Shown piece by piece: positions 25,546 to 35,844 of a DNA stretch of 64,000 bases. Under the pieces are notes generated by a model. It searched no databases. It was not told the origin of the DNA and saw only the letters and a list, made by a program, of their open reading frames with translations. Both the position numbers and the translations under genes were made by a program. Positions within the stretch are counted from its first letter, which is position 1; every line of letters starts with the position of its first letter. The stretch spans positions 62,001 to 126,000 of the forward strand of contig NZ_LHOX01000005.1 of the NCBI RefSeq assembly GCF_001297065.1. Reading direction: 5' to 3'. Origin of the DNA: Enterococcus sp. RIT-PI-f (GTDB taxonomy: Bacteria; Bacillota; Bacilli; Lactobacillales; Enterococcaceae).

Positions 25546-26424
25546 ATGACGAAGAAAGCATTGGTTCTAGGCGGTACACGTTTTTTTGGGAAACAATTGG
25601 TTTATACTTTACTTGAACAAGGAATCGCAGTAACCATCGCGACCAGAGGAAAGACAGCTGATCCATTTGGGGAGCAAGTCAAGCGCTTGGTCTTCGACCG
25701 GACCAGTGAATCTAGTATCAAAGAAGTTTTGACGAAAGAAACCTATGATATTGTATTTGACAATATTGCTTACAGCGCACAAGATGTCGCCCATTTACTA
25801 CAACATGTCACACCAAAACGCTATGTCGTGACCAGCTCTATGTCGGTATATCCCGTACTACAGCCGAATTTGCAGGAAAGTGATTTTAAACCAGAGGCAT
25901 ATGACATCCGCTTAGCTGAATCAAATCAGTTGCCCTATGGCGAGGGCAAGCAGACCGTCGAATCGATTCTGACTAAAACATACCCTGATCTATCAGCAGT
26001 ATTTGTTCGCTTCCCCTATGTTGTCGGGCAAGAAGATTATACCCAGCGTTTTGCCTTCTATCTTGACAAACTCGTACAGCAAGAACCAATGGCCATCGAC
26101 AATTTAACGCATCAAATGGCCTTCGTTGACGCGGAGGAAGCTGGACGTTTCTTGGCATTTCTAGGAACTAGTGACTTTACAGGACCAATCAATGGTGCGT
26201 CTAAAGGAACGATCTCCATAGAAGAAATCTTTGCGTACGCTACCGCTAAAACTGGCAAAGTACCAGTATTTGCAGAGAATGGCGTGAAGGGACCTTATAA
26301 CGGGACACCTGATTACTCGATCAACACCACGCAAGCAGATGCCATCGGCTTTGTCTTTTCAGACCTAAAAGAATGGATCTACCAGCTTTGTGATTGGGAA
26401 ATCGATCGCGCCGCACAAAAATAA
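25546..26424 (+). CDS. NAD-dependent epimerase/dehydratase family protein
   Basis: A 292-residue extended-SDR protein. The nucleotide loop is LGGTRFFGKQLV at residues 8-19, SSMSVYP carries the catalytic Ser region and YGEGK the Tyr-x-x-x-Lys pair. It resembles YlbE-like or RNA-binding-epimerase-like paralogs whose substrates are unclear. It starts 26 bases after pepQ with AGGAGG upstream, so it is probably cotranscribed. Confidence 0.82.
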   Translation: MTKKALVLGGTRFFGKQLVYTLLEQGIAVTIATRGKTADPFGEQVKRLVFDRTSESSIKEVLTKETYDIVFDNIAYSAQDVAHLLQHVTPKRYVVTSSMSVYPVLQPNLQESDFKPEAYDIRLAESNQLPYGEGKQTVESILTKTYPDLSAVFVRFPYVVGQEDYTQRFAFYLDKLVQQEPMAIDNLTHQMAFVDAEEAGRFLAFLGTSDFTGPINGASKGTISIEEIFAYATAKTGKVPVFAENGVKGPYNGTPDYSINTTQADAIGFVFSDLKEWIYQLCDWEIDRAAQK

Positions 26425-26430
26425 CAAAAA

Positions 26431-26466
26431 ACAGATCAACGTGGCAATCACGTTGATCTGTCTTTT
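26431..26466. terminator. Terminator after the epimerase-like gene
   Basis: Perfect stem ACAGATCAACGTG / CACGTTGATCTGT with loop GCAAT, then CTTTTT; the minus side has TTTTTTG. Confidence 0.8.
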
Positions 26467-26485
26467 TATCCTGAGCAAAAATAAA

Positions 26486-27166
26486 TTATGCGTCAGGATT
26501 ATTTTTTTCTAGGGTATCTTTTAATTCTTCTTTTGCATCTTTGAGGTCAGCTTTAGCATCTTTTGCTTCTGCTTTCGCTGTTTGTTTTGCATCATTCGCG
26601 GTCTTATCTGCTTCATTCTTCAAATCAGCAGCGGCAGCTTTGCCTTCTTTCTTCGCATCGTCAACGATTGGTTTCGCTGCATCCGCACCATCTTTCACTG
26701 TGTCTTTCATGTCAGCAGCTGTTGATTTGGCATCTATGATGATATCTTGCAGCGTGTCATCCGCATCTTCTTTATCCGAAGCAGCAGCGGCTTTGACATC
26801 TTTCGCAGATTTTTTGAAACGCTCTGATAAGTCACCCGCTTGTTTTTTCAATTCTTCCACCGTATCACTGGATGTGTCAACTGATGCATCTTTCAAATCT
26901 TCGACTTTTCCTGTGAGTGAACCGGTAAAATCTGATGCTTGCTCGCTTAATTTACCAGCTGTGTCTTTCGCAATATCAACCAGATCAGCACTTTTTTCTT
27001 TCGCCAGATCACCATAATCTGATGCTTTATCTAAAAGATCGTCTGCCTGTTTGGCAAGTTTATTGCGTAACGTTTTACCTGACTCTGGCGCCAGCAAAAG
27101 TGCCGCAGCTGCAGCTGCTGTTCCGCCAATGATCGCTCCTAATAAAAATCCACCTTTTTTGCTCAT
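26486..27166 (-). CDS. YtxH-like protein with a long Ala/Lys/Asp repeat tail
   Basis: A 226-residue protein. The N-terminus has a short Gly/Ala-rich membrane segment (GGFLLGAIIGGTAAAAAALLL) and the APESGKTLRNKL motif of YtxH. The remaining ~180 residues are a highly charged amphipathic helix with repeats such as KDTAGKLSEQASDF and KQTAKAEAKDAKADLKDAKE, like LEA proteins. It is longer than a typical YtxH of 100-150 residues. YtxH proteins are general-stress membrane proteins of unknown biochemistry. It follows the DUF948 gene closely. Confidence 0.82.
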   Translation of the reverse strand: MSKKGGFLLGAIIGGTAAAAAALLLAPESGKTLRNKLAKQADDLLDKASDYGDLAKEKSADLVDIAKDTAGKLSEQASDFTGSLTGKVEDLKDASVDTSSDTVEELKKQAGDLSERFKKSAKDVKAAAASDKEDADDTLQDIIIDAKSTAADMKDTVKDGADAAKPIVDDAKKEGKAAAADLKNEADKTANDAKQTAKAEAKDAKADLKDAKEELKDTLEKNNPDA

Positions 27167-27180
27167 GTAAAGTCCTCCTT

Positions 27181-27606
27181 TTATTTTTGGGTATTTTTGT
27201 CTTTAAAGAATTTCATCGCTGTTTGACCCACTTTGCCAGCCACAGTGGCTTTCGCTGTCGTACGGCCTAGGCTGCCCACCCGTGTGATCAAGTTTTTACC
27301 CGACACATTCAATTCGGATACACTGGTACTTAAATCTGCCACTGCGGTGAATAATGGATCGATGGTTGCGACTTTCCCGTTGACATCTTGCAAAAGCGCA
27401 TTCGTTTTTACGAGTAGTCCTTCGACTTCCTTTGAAAGAATATCGACATCTTTGGTAATGACACGAATCGTGGTATTGGCTTCTTCCACCGTTTTGTCCA
27501 CTTTGGTCATTGTTTTGCTTACTTGCATCAATAATCGTACAACAAAGACGACAAGTACGACAAATGCGATCGCTGCGATCAGTGCAGCAATTTCTCCTCC
27601 TGTCAT
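27181..27606 (-). CDS. DUF948 (YtxG-like) membrane-anchored protein
   Basis: A 141-residue protein with one N-terminal helix (EIAALIAAIAFVVLVVFVV) and a long coiled-coil region (TMTKVDKTVEEANTTIRV and following heptads). ATG 27606 has AAGGAG seven bases upstream, preferred over 27684. Located 14 bases upstream of the YtxH-like gene; the two form the usual ytxGH-like pair of stress proteins. Confidence 0.85.
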   Translation of the reverse strand: MTGGEIAALIAAIAFVVLVVFVVRLLMQVSKTMTKVDKTVEEANTTIRVITKDVDILSKEVEGLLVKTNALLQDVNGKVATIDPLFTAVADLSTSVSELNVSGKNLITRVGSLGRTTAKATVAGKVGQTAMKFFKDKNTQK

Positions 27607-27715
27607 AGAATGGCTCCTTCCCAATTTACTTATACTAAGAATAGCATTTTGAACCCTTTTCGACAAATAAAAGACAGTAATCAATCGAAATAATCCGCTT
27701 TCATTTCGTTTATAT

Positions 27716-27742
27716 AAAACAGGGCTGTATCAGCCCTGTTTT
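27716..27742. terminator. Terminator of galU
   Basis: Perfect 12-base stem AAAACAGGGCTG / CAGCCCTGTTTT with a 3-base loop. Confidence 0.75.
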
Positions 27743-27751
27743 GTATCTATG

Positions 27752-28684
27752 TTATTCTTTGGTTTTTGGCTTGTCTTGTTTTGCAGGTTGCGCTTTGACT
27801 TCTGAAGTTTCAGCAGCCAATTCTTTTCCTAAATCGATCAAATATTTTTTCAAATTGTCTTTGACCTCAGGATGTGTCAAACCGTATTCAATGCTGGTTT
27901 TCATAAAGCCGAACTTATCACCCACATCAAAACGTTTGCCTGTAAATTGACGGGCAAAGACACGTTGTGTTTTGTTGAGTGTATCAATGGCATCCGTCAA
28001 TTGGATCTCATCGCCCGCACCCGGTGCTTGATTCGCTAAAATATCAAAAATTTCGGGCGTCAAAAGATAACGACCAATGATTGCTAAATCACTTGGTGCT
28101 TTATCTGGCGCAGGTTTTTCAACAAAATTCTTCACATTGTACAAACCTTTTCCTACTTGCATCCCAGGATCGATGATCCCATATTTAGAGGTATCTTCGT
28201 GGGGGACGTCCATCACAGCAATCGTTGATGCATGGGTCGTTTCATAATCATCGATCAATTGTTTGGTCAATGGGATGTCATCTTCCATCAAGTCATCCCC
28301 TAACATCACAACAAAGGGTTCATTGCCAACAAACGCACGGGCTTGCAGTACCGCATGTCCTAAGCCTTTGGGATGTGATTGACGAATAAAGTGTAAATTG
28401 ACATCTGTGGTTTCTTCCACAAGTTTCAACAAGTCCGTCTTGCCTTTTTCTTTTAAATTCATTTCCAATTCTAAATTGGCATCGAAATGATCTTCGATTG
28501 GTCGTTTGGCTTTCCCAGTAACGATCAAAATATCTTCGATTCCAGATTGTAACGCTTCCTCTACAATAAATTGGATGGTCGGCTTATCAACGATCGGCAA
28601 CATTTCTTTGGCCATCGCTTTGGTCGCTGGCAGGAAACGGGTCCCTAATCCGGCTGCTGGAATCACTGCTTTTTTTACTTTCAT
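27752..28684 (-). CDS. galU: UTP-glucose-1-phosphate uridylyltransferase
   Basis: A 310-residue enzyme that makes UDP-glucose for glycolipids, teichoic acid anchors and polysaccharides. Signature [21 protein letters not shown] at the N-terminus, [18 protein letters not shown] and FVEKPAPD are present. The C-terminal tail is extended and charged ([12 protein letters not shown]). Last gene of hprK-lgt-gpsA-galU. Confidence 0.96.
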   Translation of the reverse strand: MKVKKAVIPAAGLGTRFLPATKAMAKEMLPIVDKPTIQFIVEEALQSGIEDILIVTGKAKRPIEDHFDANLELEMNLKEKGKTDLLKLVEETTDVNLHFIRQSHPKGLGHAVLQARAFVGNEPFVVMLGDDLMEDDIPLTKQLIDDYETTHASTIAVMDVPHEDTSKYGIIDPGMQVGKGLYNVKNFVEKPAPDKAPSDLAIIGRYLLTPEIFDILANQAPGAGDEIQLTDAIDTLNKTQRVFARQFTGKRFDVGDKFGFMKTSIEYGLTHPEVKDNLKKYLIDLGKELAAETSEVKAQPAKQDKPKTKE

Positions 28685-28717
28685 GTCATTCGCTCCTTTG
28701 TCCCATCAATAATGTCT

Positions 28718-29734
28718 TTACATTGTAAATTCGTTTTCTACTTTTCCATCTCGCAACATGATATCTTTGGCTGCTTGATGAATGTCTTTGCCTTCATAAA
28801 GAACGGAATAAATCGTTTCGGTGATTGGCATATCCACAGACAAAGCCTCTGCAAGTTCGCGGGCAGCTTTGGTGGTAGATACACCCTCGACGATCATGCC
28901 CATATTGTCTAACACTTCGTCTAAACTATGGCCTTTGCCAAGTAAATTGCCGGCACGCCAATTCCGTGAATGGACACTGGTACAAGTCACGATCAAATCG
29001 CCCACACCACTTAAACCGATGAACGTAAGCGGGTTGGCTCCCATCGCAACACCCAGTCGACTGATTTCAGCCAACCCGCGGGTCATGATCGCAGCTTTGG
29101 CATCATCACCAAAGCCAAGACCCGCAATCGCACCGGCACCGATCGCAATAATATTTTTTAAAGCCGCACCTGTTTCAACGCCGATCACATCATTGTTGGT
29201 ATAAATACGGAAATAATCATTCATAAATAAATCTTGTACATATTTTGCTGATGCAGCAACTTCGCAAGCAGCAGTGATCGTTGTAATATCACGGACCGCC
29301 ACTTCTTCTGCATGAGAAGGGCCTGAAAGCACGACAATGTCTTTCCGCTTATCGGTACTGATTTCTTCTGCCAAGACTTCTGAGATCCGTTTGTGGCTGC
29401 CTTGCTCCAATCCTTTGGATGCATGAATGATCATTGGTTGATTTTTGACAGTTGCAGTGAATTCTTGTGCCACTGCGCGAATCGCTTTTGTCGGTACCAC
29501 AAACAAGACGGCGTCTGCATCTGTGATTGCTTCTGACATTTCTTTACAACCGACAATATTTTGCGGAAGCTTCAAATCAGGCAAATAATGACGATTTGTA
29601 TGATAGTTGTTGATCTCATCGATTTGGGCTGGATTGTTGCCCCAAATCGTTACTTGATGTCCATTTTCAGAAAGGACCTTTGCCAGAGCAGTTCCCCATG
29701 AACCGGGGCCTAAAACGGCTATTTTTTGTTTCAC
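28718..29734 (-). CDS. gpsA: NAD(P)+ glycerol-3-phosphate dehydrogenase
   Basis: A 338-residue cytosolic enzyme that makes sn-glycerol-3-phosphate for phospholipids. Rossmann loop [15 protein letters not shown], then [15 protein letters not shown], the catalytic Lys region [16 protein letters not shown] and the C-terminal [12 protein letters not shown] are visible. Sits between lgt and galU, both membrane-lipid linked. Confidence 0.96.
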   Translation of the reverse strand: MKQKIAVLGPGSWGTALAKVLSENGHQVTIWGNNPAQIDEINNYHTNRHYLPDLKLPQNIVGCKEMSEAITDADAVLFVVPTKAIRAVAQEFTATVKNQPMIIHASKGLEQGSHKRISEVLAEEISTDKRKDIVVLSGPSHAEEVAVRDITTITAACEVAASAKYVQDLFMNDYFRIYTNNDVIGVETGAALKNIIAIGAGAIAGLGFGDDAKAAIMTRGLAEISRLGVAMGANPLTFIGLSGVGDLIVTCTSVHSRNWRAGNLLGKGHSLDEVLDNMGMIVEGVSTTKAARELAEALSVDMPITETIYSVLYEGKDIHQAAKDIMLRDGKVENEFTM

Positions 29735-29808
29735 TATGGAAACCTCCTCATAAAATTACTACAATTGATGCCACTCATTATTTTAGCATATTTCAACCAA
29801 AATAACTC

Positions 29809-30639
29809 TTAGATTAGAAATTGATTGTTTCCATAACCACGATTATAGTCTTTCAATGCTTGTTTTTTACGCCGCCAGATCAGCACAGCGATTGCCCCAA
29901 TAAATAACAAAGCAGACAAAGCTTGCGACACGCGGATGTCACCAAACAAGTACAAGCTATCTGTTCGCATTCCTTCGATAAAGAAACGGCCAAAACCGTA
30001 CCAAATCAAGTAGCCTAAAAAGACTTCTCCTTCTTTCAACAACCCTGTTTTTTTACGCAAAATGATCAATACAATAAACCCAAGTGTATTCCAGACCGAT
30101 TCATATAAAAAAGTGGGTTGGCGATAGGCTTCATCGATATACATATTGTCAATGATAAACTTTGGCAAATGCAATCTTTCTAAGAAGGCGCGGCTGACTT
30201 CCTCACCATGGGCTTCATGGTTCATGAAGTTCCCCCAACGACCAATTCCTTGCGCCAACAATACGCTAGGTGCGGCAATATCCAAAAAAGTCCATGTCGA
30301 GATGAAATTGCGTCGGCAGAAAAAGTATAACCAGATCCCTCCCGCAATCAATGCACCGTAGATAGCGATCCCCCCGGAACGAATATTGAATATCTGTCCT
30401 GGATCATTCAAATAATAGGGAAGATCAAACATAATATAATACAAACGCGCACCAATGATCGACACCGGCAGCCCGATCAACATGAAATCTGTCACATCAT
30501 CTGGTTTTAATCCTACTCGTACAGCCTCACGGGTGCTCAGCCACATCGCAATAATGACACCAGAAACGATGATGATGGCATACCAATAGATTGGCAAACC
30601 AAATAATTCAAAAGCCACACGATTTACTAAAGCTAACAT
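29809..30639 (-). CDS. lgt: Prolipoprotein diacylglyceryl transferase
   Basis: A 276-residue membrane enzyme that attaches diacylglycerol to the lipobox Cys of prelipoproteins. Seven helices; signature QGIGRWGNFMNHEAHG with the essential Arg, plus GARLYYIMFD and YGFGRFFIEGMRTDSL. PstS and the peptide-binding lipoprotein in this window are expected substrates. Confidence 0.96.
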   Translation of the reverse strand: MLALVNRVAFELFGLPIYWYAIIIVSGVIIAMWLSTREAVRVGLKPDDVTDFMLIGLPVSIIGARLYYIMFDLPYYLNDPGQIFNIRSGGIAIYGALIAGGIWLYFFCRRNFISTWTFLDIAAPSVLLAQGIGRWGNFMNHEAHGEEVSRAFLERLHLPKFIIDNMYIDEAYRQPTFLYESVWNTLGFIVLIILRKKTGLLKEGEVFLGYLIWYGFGRFFIEGMRTDSLYLFGDIRVSQALSALLFIGAIAVLIWRRKKQALKDYNRGYGNNQFLI

Positions 30640-30653
30640 CTACTTAACCCCTT

Positions 30654-31589
30654 TTAATTCCCAGAATTTTCTTCGATCAATTGTGTCAACCGATTCTCAA
30701 ATGTTTTGGTTGCATCATAGCCCATTGTTTTAGCCCGGAAATTCATCGCCGCCACTTCAATGATGATGGCTACATTTCGCCCAGTCTTCACAGGGATCTT
30801 GATCTGCGGTACATCTACGCCGCCAATCTCTACGGTTGTATCATCCGTACCTAAACGATCATACTTTTTGTCTTTGGCCCATGCTTCTAAATAAACCGCA
30901 ACTTGCACTTGCATGTAGCCTCGCACAGCACTAGCACCAAAAAGATTCATCACATCAATAATCCCGATCCCTCTGATCTCGATCAAATGCTGCAGGATCT
31001 TCGGTGGTTCACCAACTAATGTCAATTCATCCTGTTTATATACGTCCACTCGATCATCAGCAATCAAACGATGTCCACGCTTGATCAGTTCTAAGGCCGT
31101 TTCACTTTTACCAATACCGCTATCGCCTTGGATCAGCACGCCTAAGCCATATACATCCACTAAAACACCATGGACACTCGTTCTAGAGGCCAATCGCCCG
31201 TCTAAGAAACTAGAGAGTTCCCCTTGTAAGCGTGAAGTGGAGATGGGTGAACGCAGTAAGGCAATATTATTTTCCCGGCAAGCTTGGATCATTTCTGCTT
31301 GCACTTCCAAGCCTCTGGAAACAATAAATCCTGGTGTATCCTCTGCACACATTTTCCGCATGACCATCAGACGTTCTTCTGGCATCATCCGTTCAGCAAA
31401 GGTGATTTCTTTACTGCCAAATAACTGCAAACGATCGTGTGAATAATAATTAAAATAACCCGTCAATTCTAAACCAGGACGTGAGATATCACCGGTAAAA
31501 ATCTCTCGCTCTAAACTGGTTTCATTGCCTTCGATGATTTCTAATTTTAACGCCTCAGCCAATGCACTGACTTTGACTGTTTCTGCCAT
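30654..31589 (-). CDS. hprK: HPr kinase/phosphorylase
   Basis: A 311-residue bifunctional enzyme that phosphorylates Ser46 of HPr, creating the CcpA corepressor. Walker A is [14 protein letters not shown] in the C-terminal domain; the signature [20 protein letters not shown] follows. It heads hprK-lgt-gpsA-galU and links metabolically to ccpA and the two PTS systems in this window. ATG 31589 follows GAGGGAATCAA. Confidence 0.97.
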   Translation of the reverse strand: MAETVKVSALAEALKLEIIEGNETSLEREIFTGDISRPGLELTGYFNYYSHDRLQLFGSKEITFAERMMPEERLMVMRKMCAEDTPGFIVSRGLEVQAEMIQACRENNIALLRSPISTSRLQGELSSFLDGRLASRTSVHGVLVDVYGLGVLIQGDSGIGKSETALELIKRGHRLIADDRVDVYKQDELTLVGEPPKILQHLIEIRGIGIIDVMNLFGASAVRGYMQVQVAVYLEAWAKDKKYDRLGTDDTTVEIGGVDVPQIKIPVKTGRNVAIIIEVAAMNFRAKTMGYDATKTFENRLTQLIEENSGN

Positions 31590-31722
31590 TTGATTCCCTC
31601 TTTTCCAAACTGTTGTCTTTGTTCGCGTATGTAGATCACGCTATTCTTGTTCTATTTTATCATTGTATCAGAAAAGATACTACCTTCGCCTTCAACTGAC
31701 CCTCATTCTTTTTTTTGATTTA

Positions 31723-31731
31723 TGGTATGAT
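31723..31731 (+). promoter_or_regulatory. Extended -10 promoter of the M3 peptidase
   Basis: TGG-TATGAT (TATGAT at 31726-31731). No clear -35; ribosome-binding site AAGGAGGGG lies just before the start. Confidence 0.55.
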
Positions 31732-31752
31732 TGTTCCAAGGAGGGGAAATAA

Positions 31753-33453
31753 ATGAAATTTGCAGACTATAGCTATCAAAGACCAGATTTTCAGACTTAC
31801 CAAGATACTTACACCCAAGCACTTCATGCCTTAAAGGAAGCGTCCTCTTTATCTTCAGCAAAAGAGGCCGTTGATACACTCAATCAATTAAGAGGGACCA
31901 TCGATACGGCAGCGAATTTGGCATCGATTCGTTATTCGATCGATACCGATGATCACTTCTACGAAGCAGAAGATGACTTCTGGAATGACTATCAACCCCA
32001 TTTCGAAGCACTAGATTTTCAATTTTATCAAGCGTTGTTGTCTTCACCTTTATTGAATGAATTAAAAGAACTATATCCAGAAACCTTGTTTCTTTTCGCA
32101 GAGAGTCGCGTCAAATTATTCGATGAATCATTGATCAGCCTTTTCCAAAAAGAAAACCAACTCGTCTCAGATTACGGAAAACTCATCGCTTCTGCTCAGA
32201 TCGACTTCCAAGGCCAGACATATACACTGGCACAACTGCGCCCATTCACAGAAAACAAAGACCGTCAGATTCGTCTTGCTGCTTTCGAAAAGCAAACAGC
32301 TTTTTTTGCTGATCATGAAAGCCAATTCGATCAAATATACGACGACATGGTCAAAGTCAGAACTGAGATTGCGCAAAAATTAGGATTTAAAAATTACGTT
32401 GAATTTGCGGATACCCAAATGAATCGCTGGGATTATGACCGCAAGATGATTGAAACCTATCGACAAGAAATTCTAGAAAAAGTGGTCCCAATCACGCAAA
32501 AACTTTATCAAAGACAAGCAGAACGCAATCAACTTGAACATGCAACGTATGTCGATTTACCATTGGTATATCCAACAGGAAATGCTACACCAAAAGGTAC
32601 CCCTGAAGAATTGGTCGAAAAGGCACGGATCATGTATCAAGAATTGTCGCCAGAAACTGGTGAATTCTTTGATTTTATGGTGACACATGATTTATTGGAC
32701 CTGCTTAGCAAAACAGGCAAACAATCTGGCGGATACTGCACCTTCATCCAAGAGTATCAATCTCCTTTTATCTTCGCCAATTTTAATGGCACTTCAGGAG
32801 ATGTCGATGTCTTGACGCATGAAGCCGGTCATGCCTTCCAAGCCTTTTCTTCCCGTTGGATCAAGGAGCCGGAAATATTATTTCCGAACTTTGAATCTTG
32901 CGAGATTCATTCTATGTCGATGGAGTTTATTGCCTGGCCATGGATGGAAAGCTTTTTTGAAGAAGAAACCGACAAATATAAGTTTGCCCACTTAGCGAGC
33001 AGTTTGCAATTCTTGCCTTACGGTGTCTTGGTGGATCATTTCCAACAAGAAGTCTATACGCACCCTGAATGGACAGCGGCGCAGCGAAAACAGTGTTGGC
33101 GTACTTTAGAAAAACAATACTGCCCTGAGCGGGACTACGCGGAAATGCCTGATTTAGAACGCGGCCTATACTGGTTCCGCCAAGGACATATTTTCCAATC
33201 ACCATTCTATTATATCGACTACACACTGGCACAAGTCTGCGCTTTTCAATTCTGGTATCGATTTATTGTTGCTAAAGACGAAACGGCTTGGCAAGATTAT
33301 CTAGCTATCTGTCAAGTGGGCGGTACGAAAACATTTCTTGAAATCTTATCGTTGGCACATTTACGTTCACCTTTTGAAAAAGGTGCTTTGGATGATACAT
33401 TATCCGCAGTTGACCAATTTTTGGCCAATATTCCTGAATCACAATTAGCATAA
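31753..33453 (+). CDS. M3 family oligoendopeptidase
   Basis: A 566-residue zinc peptidase of the M3/PepF group. The zinc motif is LTHEAGHAFQAF (HExxH, near residue 357) with the third ligand in NFESCEIHSMSMEF. No signal peptide, so it should be cytoplasmic and act on short peptides. Length fits the YjbG/oligoendopeptidase F-like subgroup. Monocistronic, closed by a bidirectional terminator shared with liaZ. Confidence 0.92.
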   Translation: MKFADYSYQRPDFQTYQDTYTQALHALKEASSLSSAKEAVDTLNQLRGTIDTAANLASIRYSIDTDDHFYEAEDDFWNDYQPHFEALDFQFYQALLSSPLLNELKELYPETLFLFAESRVKLFDESLISLFQKENQLVSDYGKLIASAQIDFQGQTYTLAQLRPFTENKDRQIRLAAFEKQTAFFADHESQFDQIYDDMVKVRTEIAQKLGFKNYVEFADTQMNRWDYDRKMIETYRQEILEKVVPITQKLYQRQAERNQLEHATYVDLPLVYPTGNATPKGTPEELVEKARIMYQELSPETGEFFDFMVTHDLLDLLSKTGKQSGGYCTFIQEYQSPFIFANFNGTSGDVDVLTHEAGHAFQAFSSRWIKEPEILFPNFESCEIHSMSMEFIAWPWMESFFEEETDKYKFAHLASSLQFLPYGVLVDHFQQEVYTHPEWTAAQRKQCWRTLEKQYCPERDYAEMPDLERGLYWFRQGHIFQSPFYYIDYTLAQVCAFQFWYRFIVAKDETAWQDYLAICQVGGTKTFLEILSLAHLRSPFEKGALDDTLSAVDQFLANIPESQLA

Positions 33454-33455
33454 AA

Positions 33456-33514
33456 AAAAGACGTTTTTGGCTTTCACATCGATACGATCGATGTGAGAAG
33501 TCAACACGTCTTTT
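33456..33514. terminator. Bidirectional terminator between the M3 peptidase and liaZ
   Basis: Outer stem AAAAGACG / CGTCTTTT and inner perfect stem CACATCGAT / ATCGATGTG. Confidence 0.75.
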
Positions 33515-33872
33515 AATTTGAGTATTTTTCAATATGATGTTCAGTGACTATCATATTAATGACTGACATAATCAAAGCAACCAAGATTGCTGCGCCAAAT
33601 GAAGAGAAACCAAAACTTGCAGCGCCGACAAAATAAGAAGTCAGATTCAACATCAGTGCATTGATCACAAAGCTGAACAAACCAAATGTCAGGAGTGTCA
33701 ATGGAAATGAGATCACCGTCAATATCGGCTTGATCAGTCCATTGAGGATCGATAGCACAAAACTAGCGATCACTGCAGTCAGAATACTTTGCACATGAAC
33801 CATATTGGGCAATAGCACTGCCAATGCCACAAATGTCAAAGTATTCATGATCAATCGTTGAAAATAAGACAC
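33513..33872 (-). CDS. liaZ: LiaZ-like phage-holin family/YvlD membrane protein
   Basis: A 119-residue protein with four hydrophobic segments and the PIL/FPLTLLTFGLFSFVINALML pattern of the YvlD group. The start is GTG 33872, overlapping the TAG of the preceding gene by one base, with GGAG nine bases upstream. Third gene of a liaX-liaY-liaZ operon, which in enterococci belongs to the LiaR cell-envelope stress regulon tied to daptomycin response. Its molecular role is not established. Confidence 0.88.
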   Translation of the reverse strand: MSYFQRLIMNTLTFVALAVLLPNMVHVQSILTAVIASFVLSILNGLIKPILTVISFPLTLLTFGLFSFVINALMLNLTSYFVGAASFGFSSFGAAILVALIMSVINMIVTEHHIEKYSN

Positions 33873-34180
33873 TAGAAGTCACTCCAGTCCTCATCCTCTA
33901 CCTTTTCCGCTTGTTTGCGGGGACGACTTTTTTCTTTGTCATTGTTCTTTTGGTAATATTGGTTGTCATGGCCATAGCCATTCGTACTTTTACGTCCTGA
34001 AGGGATCAAGATTGCCAAAATGACATATAGCGTGATGCCAGGAAATGCTGCAGTCACTAAAGATAGAAAGACATAGATCACGCGAACGATGGTTGGATCG
34101 ATGCCCAAGTATTCTGCTAGTCCACCTAAAGTACCTGTTATCACAACATTGTTGGTTGATTTTGTTAATTTTTTGTTCAT
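33872..34180 (-). CDS. liaY: LiaY-like PspC-domain protein
   Basis: A 102-residue protein: PspC domain (residues ~1-65: GTLGGLAEYLGIDPTIVRVI and one membrane helix), then a basic/Asn-rich cytoplasmic tail ending EDEDWSDF. Between liaX and liaZ, overlapping liaZ by one base. Confidence 0.9.
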   Translation of the reverse strand: MNKKLTKSTNNVVITGTLGGLAEYLGIDPTIVRVIYVFLSLVTAAFPGITLYVILAILIPSGRKSTNGYGHDNQYYQKNNDKEKSRPRKQAEKVEDEDWSDF

Positions 34181-34229
34181 TTATCTACACCTTCCTTCTT
34201 CGTTTCGATGATCGACTAGAGAGCTGTTT

Positions 34230-35792
34230 TTATTTGTCCGTGTCTTTGATGAACACGTTACCAGTCGTTGTGGATAGATCGATTTGTGCGACTTTGTCAG
34301 CAACCCGACGAAATTGCAGCAATTGATTCAAGCGTTCTTTCTTTTCACGAACGATTTCTGCATCCATCAAACGGTTGTTGATACTGCCTAAGCTTGTCTT
34401 GGCAAGTCCTTCAAAACCGATACCATCTGGTAAAGCGACTTTGACATTGCCATTGACTGAACTGGCATTTAATTTTTGCAGTGTGTTGTCTTTAAAAGTT
34501 ACACGAATATTCCCGTTGACCAATGAGATGCCCGTATTTTGCGGTGTCGCCGTTAACGTCACATCTCCGTTGACCGTTTCGATGATCGCATCTAAAATAT
34601 CGCCTTCGCGCACTGTGATCGTGCCATTGACACCTTCGATCTCCAGCATTGATGCATTGACTTGACGAAAATCGATATTGCCATTTGTTGATTTCGTATA
34701 TACATCTTTTGCATCTAAATCATTGAAGGTCACATTGCCGTTCAATAGTTTGACTGCGACATGATCATACGTCCGTTTTGGCAAGTAAAAGTCTAGGTCT
34801 GCTCTGATCCGTTTGTTAGGGATTTGGAACGAAATACGTTCGTCATCCACATCGATTTGACTTCTTGCTTCAAAAGCATCAAAGGGTTCTGCAGCTTCCA
34901 TTTTACCATATAGTTTGATTTTCGCATCCACTTTTACGCCTGGACCTTCCCAAGTTGCAAAAGTGACGTTCCCATTGGCCAACTTGACATCGATCAAAGT
35001 GGCGTCTGTTTCTTCATACGTAAATGTATGTTCGAATTTTGTTGCTGCGACGCCTGGGACTTTCAAATTGATATCTTTCCATTCCATGTTTTCATTGACA
35101 GATTCAGTGACCGTCCGCATGGTTTTTTTCAAAAATTTTCCAAAGTGACTACCTGCGTCAACCATTTTTTCACTCACTTGATTAATGGTATCGGTCGCTT
35201 GTTCTTTCCAGTCTTCTGGGATATCTAATTTTTGCGTGATTTTTTCTTTTGTTTGTGACCATTGGTCTTTGCGTATATTTTTCAGTTTTGCATCTAAGGC
35301 CGCTTTTTCTTCAGTCAATGCATCTAAAGACTCTTCCAGTCCTGCGATCGTTGCTTCAGCTTCTTGTCTTGATGCCAATTCATCTTCAGATAATTGATCC
35401 AATTCTTCTTTGGTATTCAATTGCATCAATGTTTCTTGTGCTTCTTTCAACGCTTCTTTCAAGCCTGCGATTTCAACATTGATCTCATCTAATTCAGCGG
35501 ATGCTTGATTGGCATCAGTGGCTAAACTGTCTAAGATTTTTTCTAGATTTTCTTTGTCTTGCGCTTCGTTTTGACGTAGTTTTTCTTCGCCATCAAAGTC
35601 CTCGGTATCTATCGTTGTTGGTTCAACTTCCTCAAAAATATCAGTTGTCTTATCAGCGGTCACTTCAGCTGCAGCTTTATTGATTTGCTTTTCATCTTTG
35701 TCTTTTGCCATACTTTCCAGTAAATCTAAGGCTTCTTCTGTAGAAAGCACACCTTTTTTTACTAGATCCAAAATACGTTCTCTTTCGTTCAT
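34230..35792 (-). CDS. liaX: LiaX-like envelope-stress protein (DUF4097)
   Basis: A 520-residue protein. The N-terminus carries an SHOCT-like segment (NERERILDLVKKGVLSTEEA). Residues ~90-200 are a Glu/Lys-rich coiled coil, and the C-terminal ~250 residues form the DUF4097 beta-helix with repeating LxNGNVTF, TNGNIDF, VNGTITV and VNGNIRV units. Enterococcal LiaX senses antimicrobial peptides and daptomycin and restrains the LiaFSR response. ATG 35792 has AAGGAGG eight bases upstream, preferred over 35813. Heads liaXYZ. Confidence 0.9.
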   Translation of the reverse strand: MNERERILDLVKKGVLSTEEALDLLESMAKDKDEKQINKAAAEVTADKTTDIFEEVEPTTIDTEDFDGEEKLRQNEAQDKENLEKILDSLATDANQASAELDEINVEIAGLKEALKEAQETLMQLNTKEELDQLSEDELASRQEAEATIAGLEESLDALTEEKAALDAKLKNIRKDQWSQTKEKITQKLDIPEDWKEQATDTINQVSEKMVDAGSHFGKFLKKTMRTVTESVNENMEWKDINLKVPGVAATKFEHTFTYEETDATLIDVKLANGNVTFATWEGPGVKVDAKIKLYGKMEAAEPFDAFEARSQIDVDDERISFQIPNKRIRADLDFYLPKRTYDHVAVKLLNGNVTFNDLDAKDVYTKSTNGNIDFRQVNASMLEIEGVNGTITVREGDILDAIIETVNGDVTLTATPQNTGISLVNGNIRVTFKDNTLQKLNASSVNGNVKVALPDGIGFEGLAKTSLGSINNRLMDAEIVREKKERLNQLLQFRRVADKVAQIDLSTTTGNVFIKDTDK

Positions 35793-35844
35793 GGAAATTG
35801 CCTCCTTCAGCAAATGTGTGATTGCATGTTTAGCTTACGAACCT

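Noticed and set aside
26541-27017. 158-codon plus-strand frame opposite the YtxH-like gene
   Set aside because: An artefact of the Ala/Lys/Asp repeat codons read on the other strand; Ser/Phe/Ala-rich nonsense.
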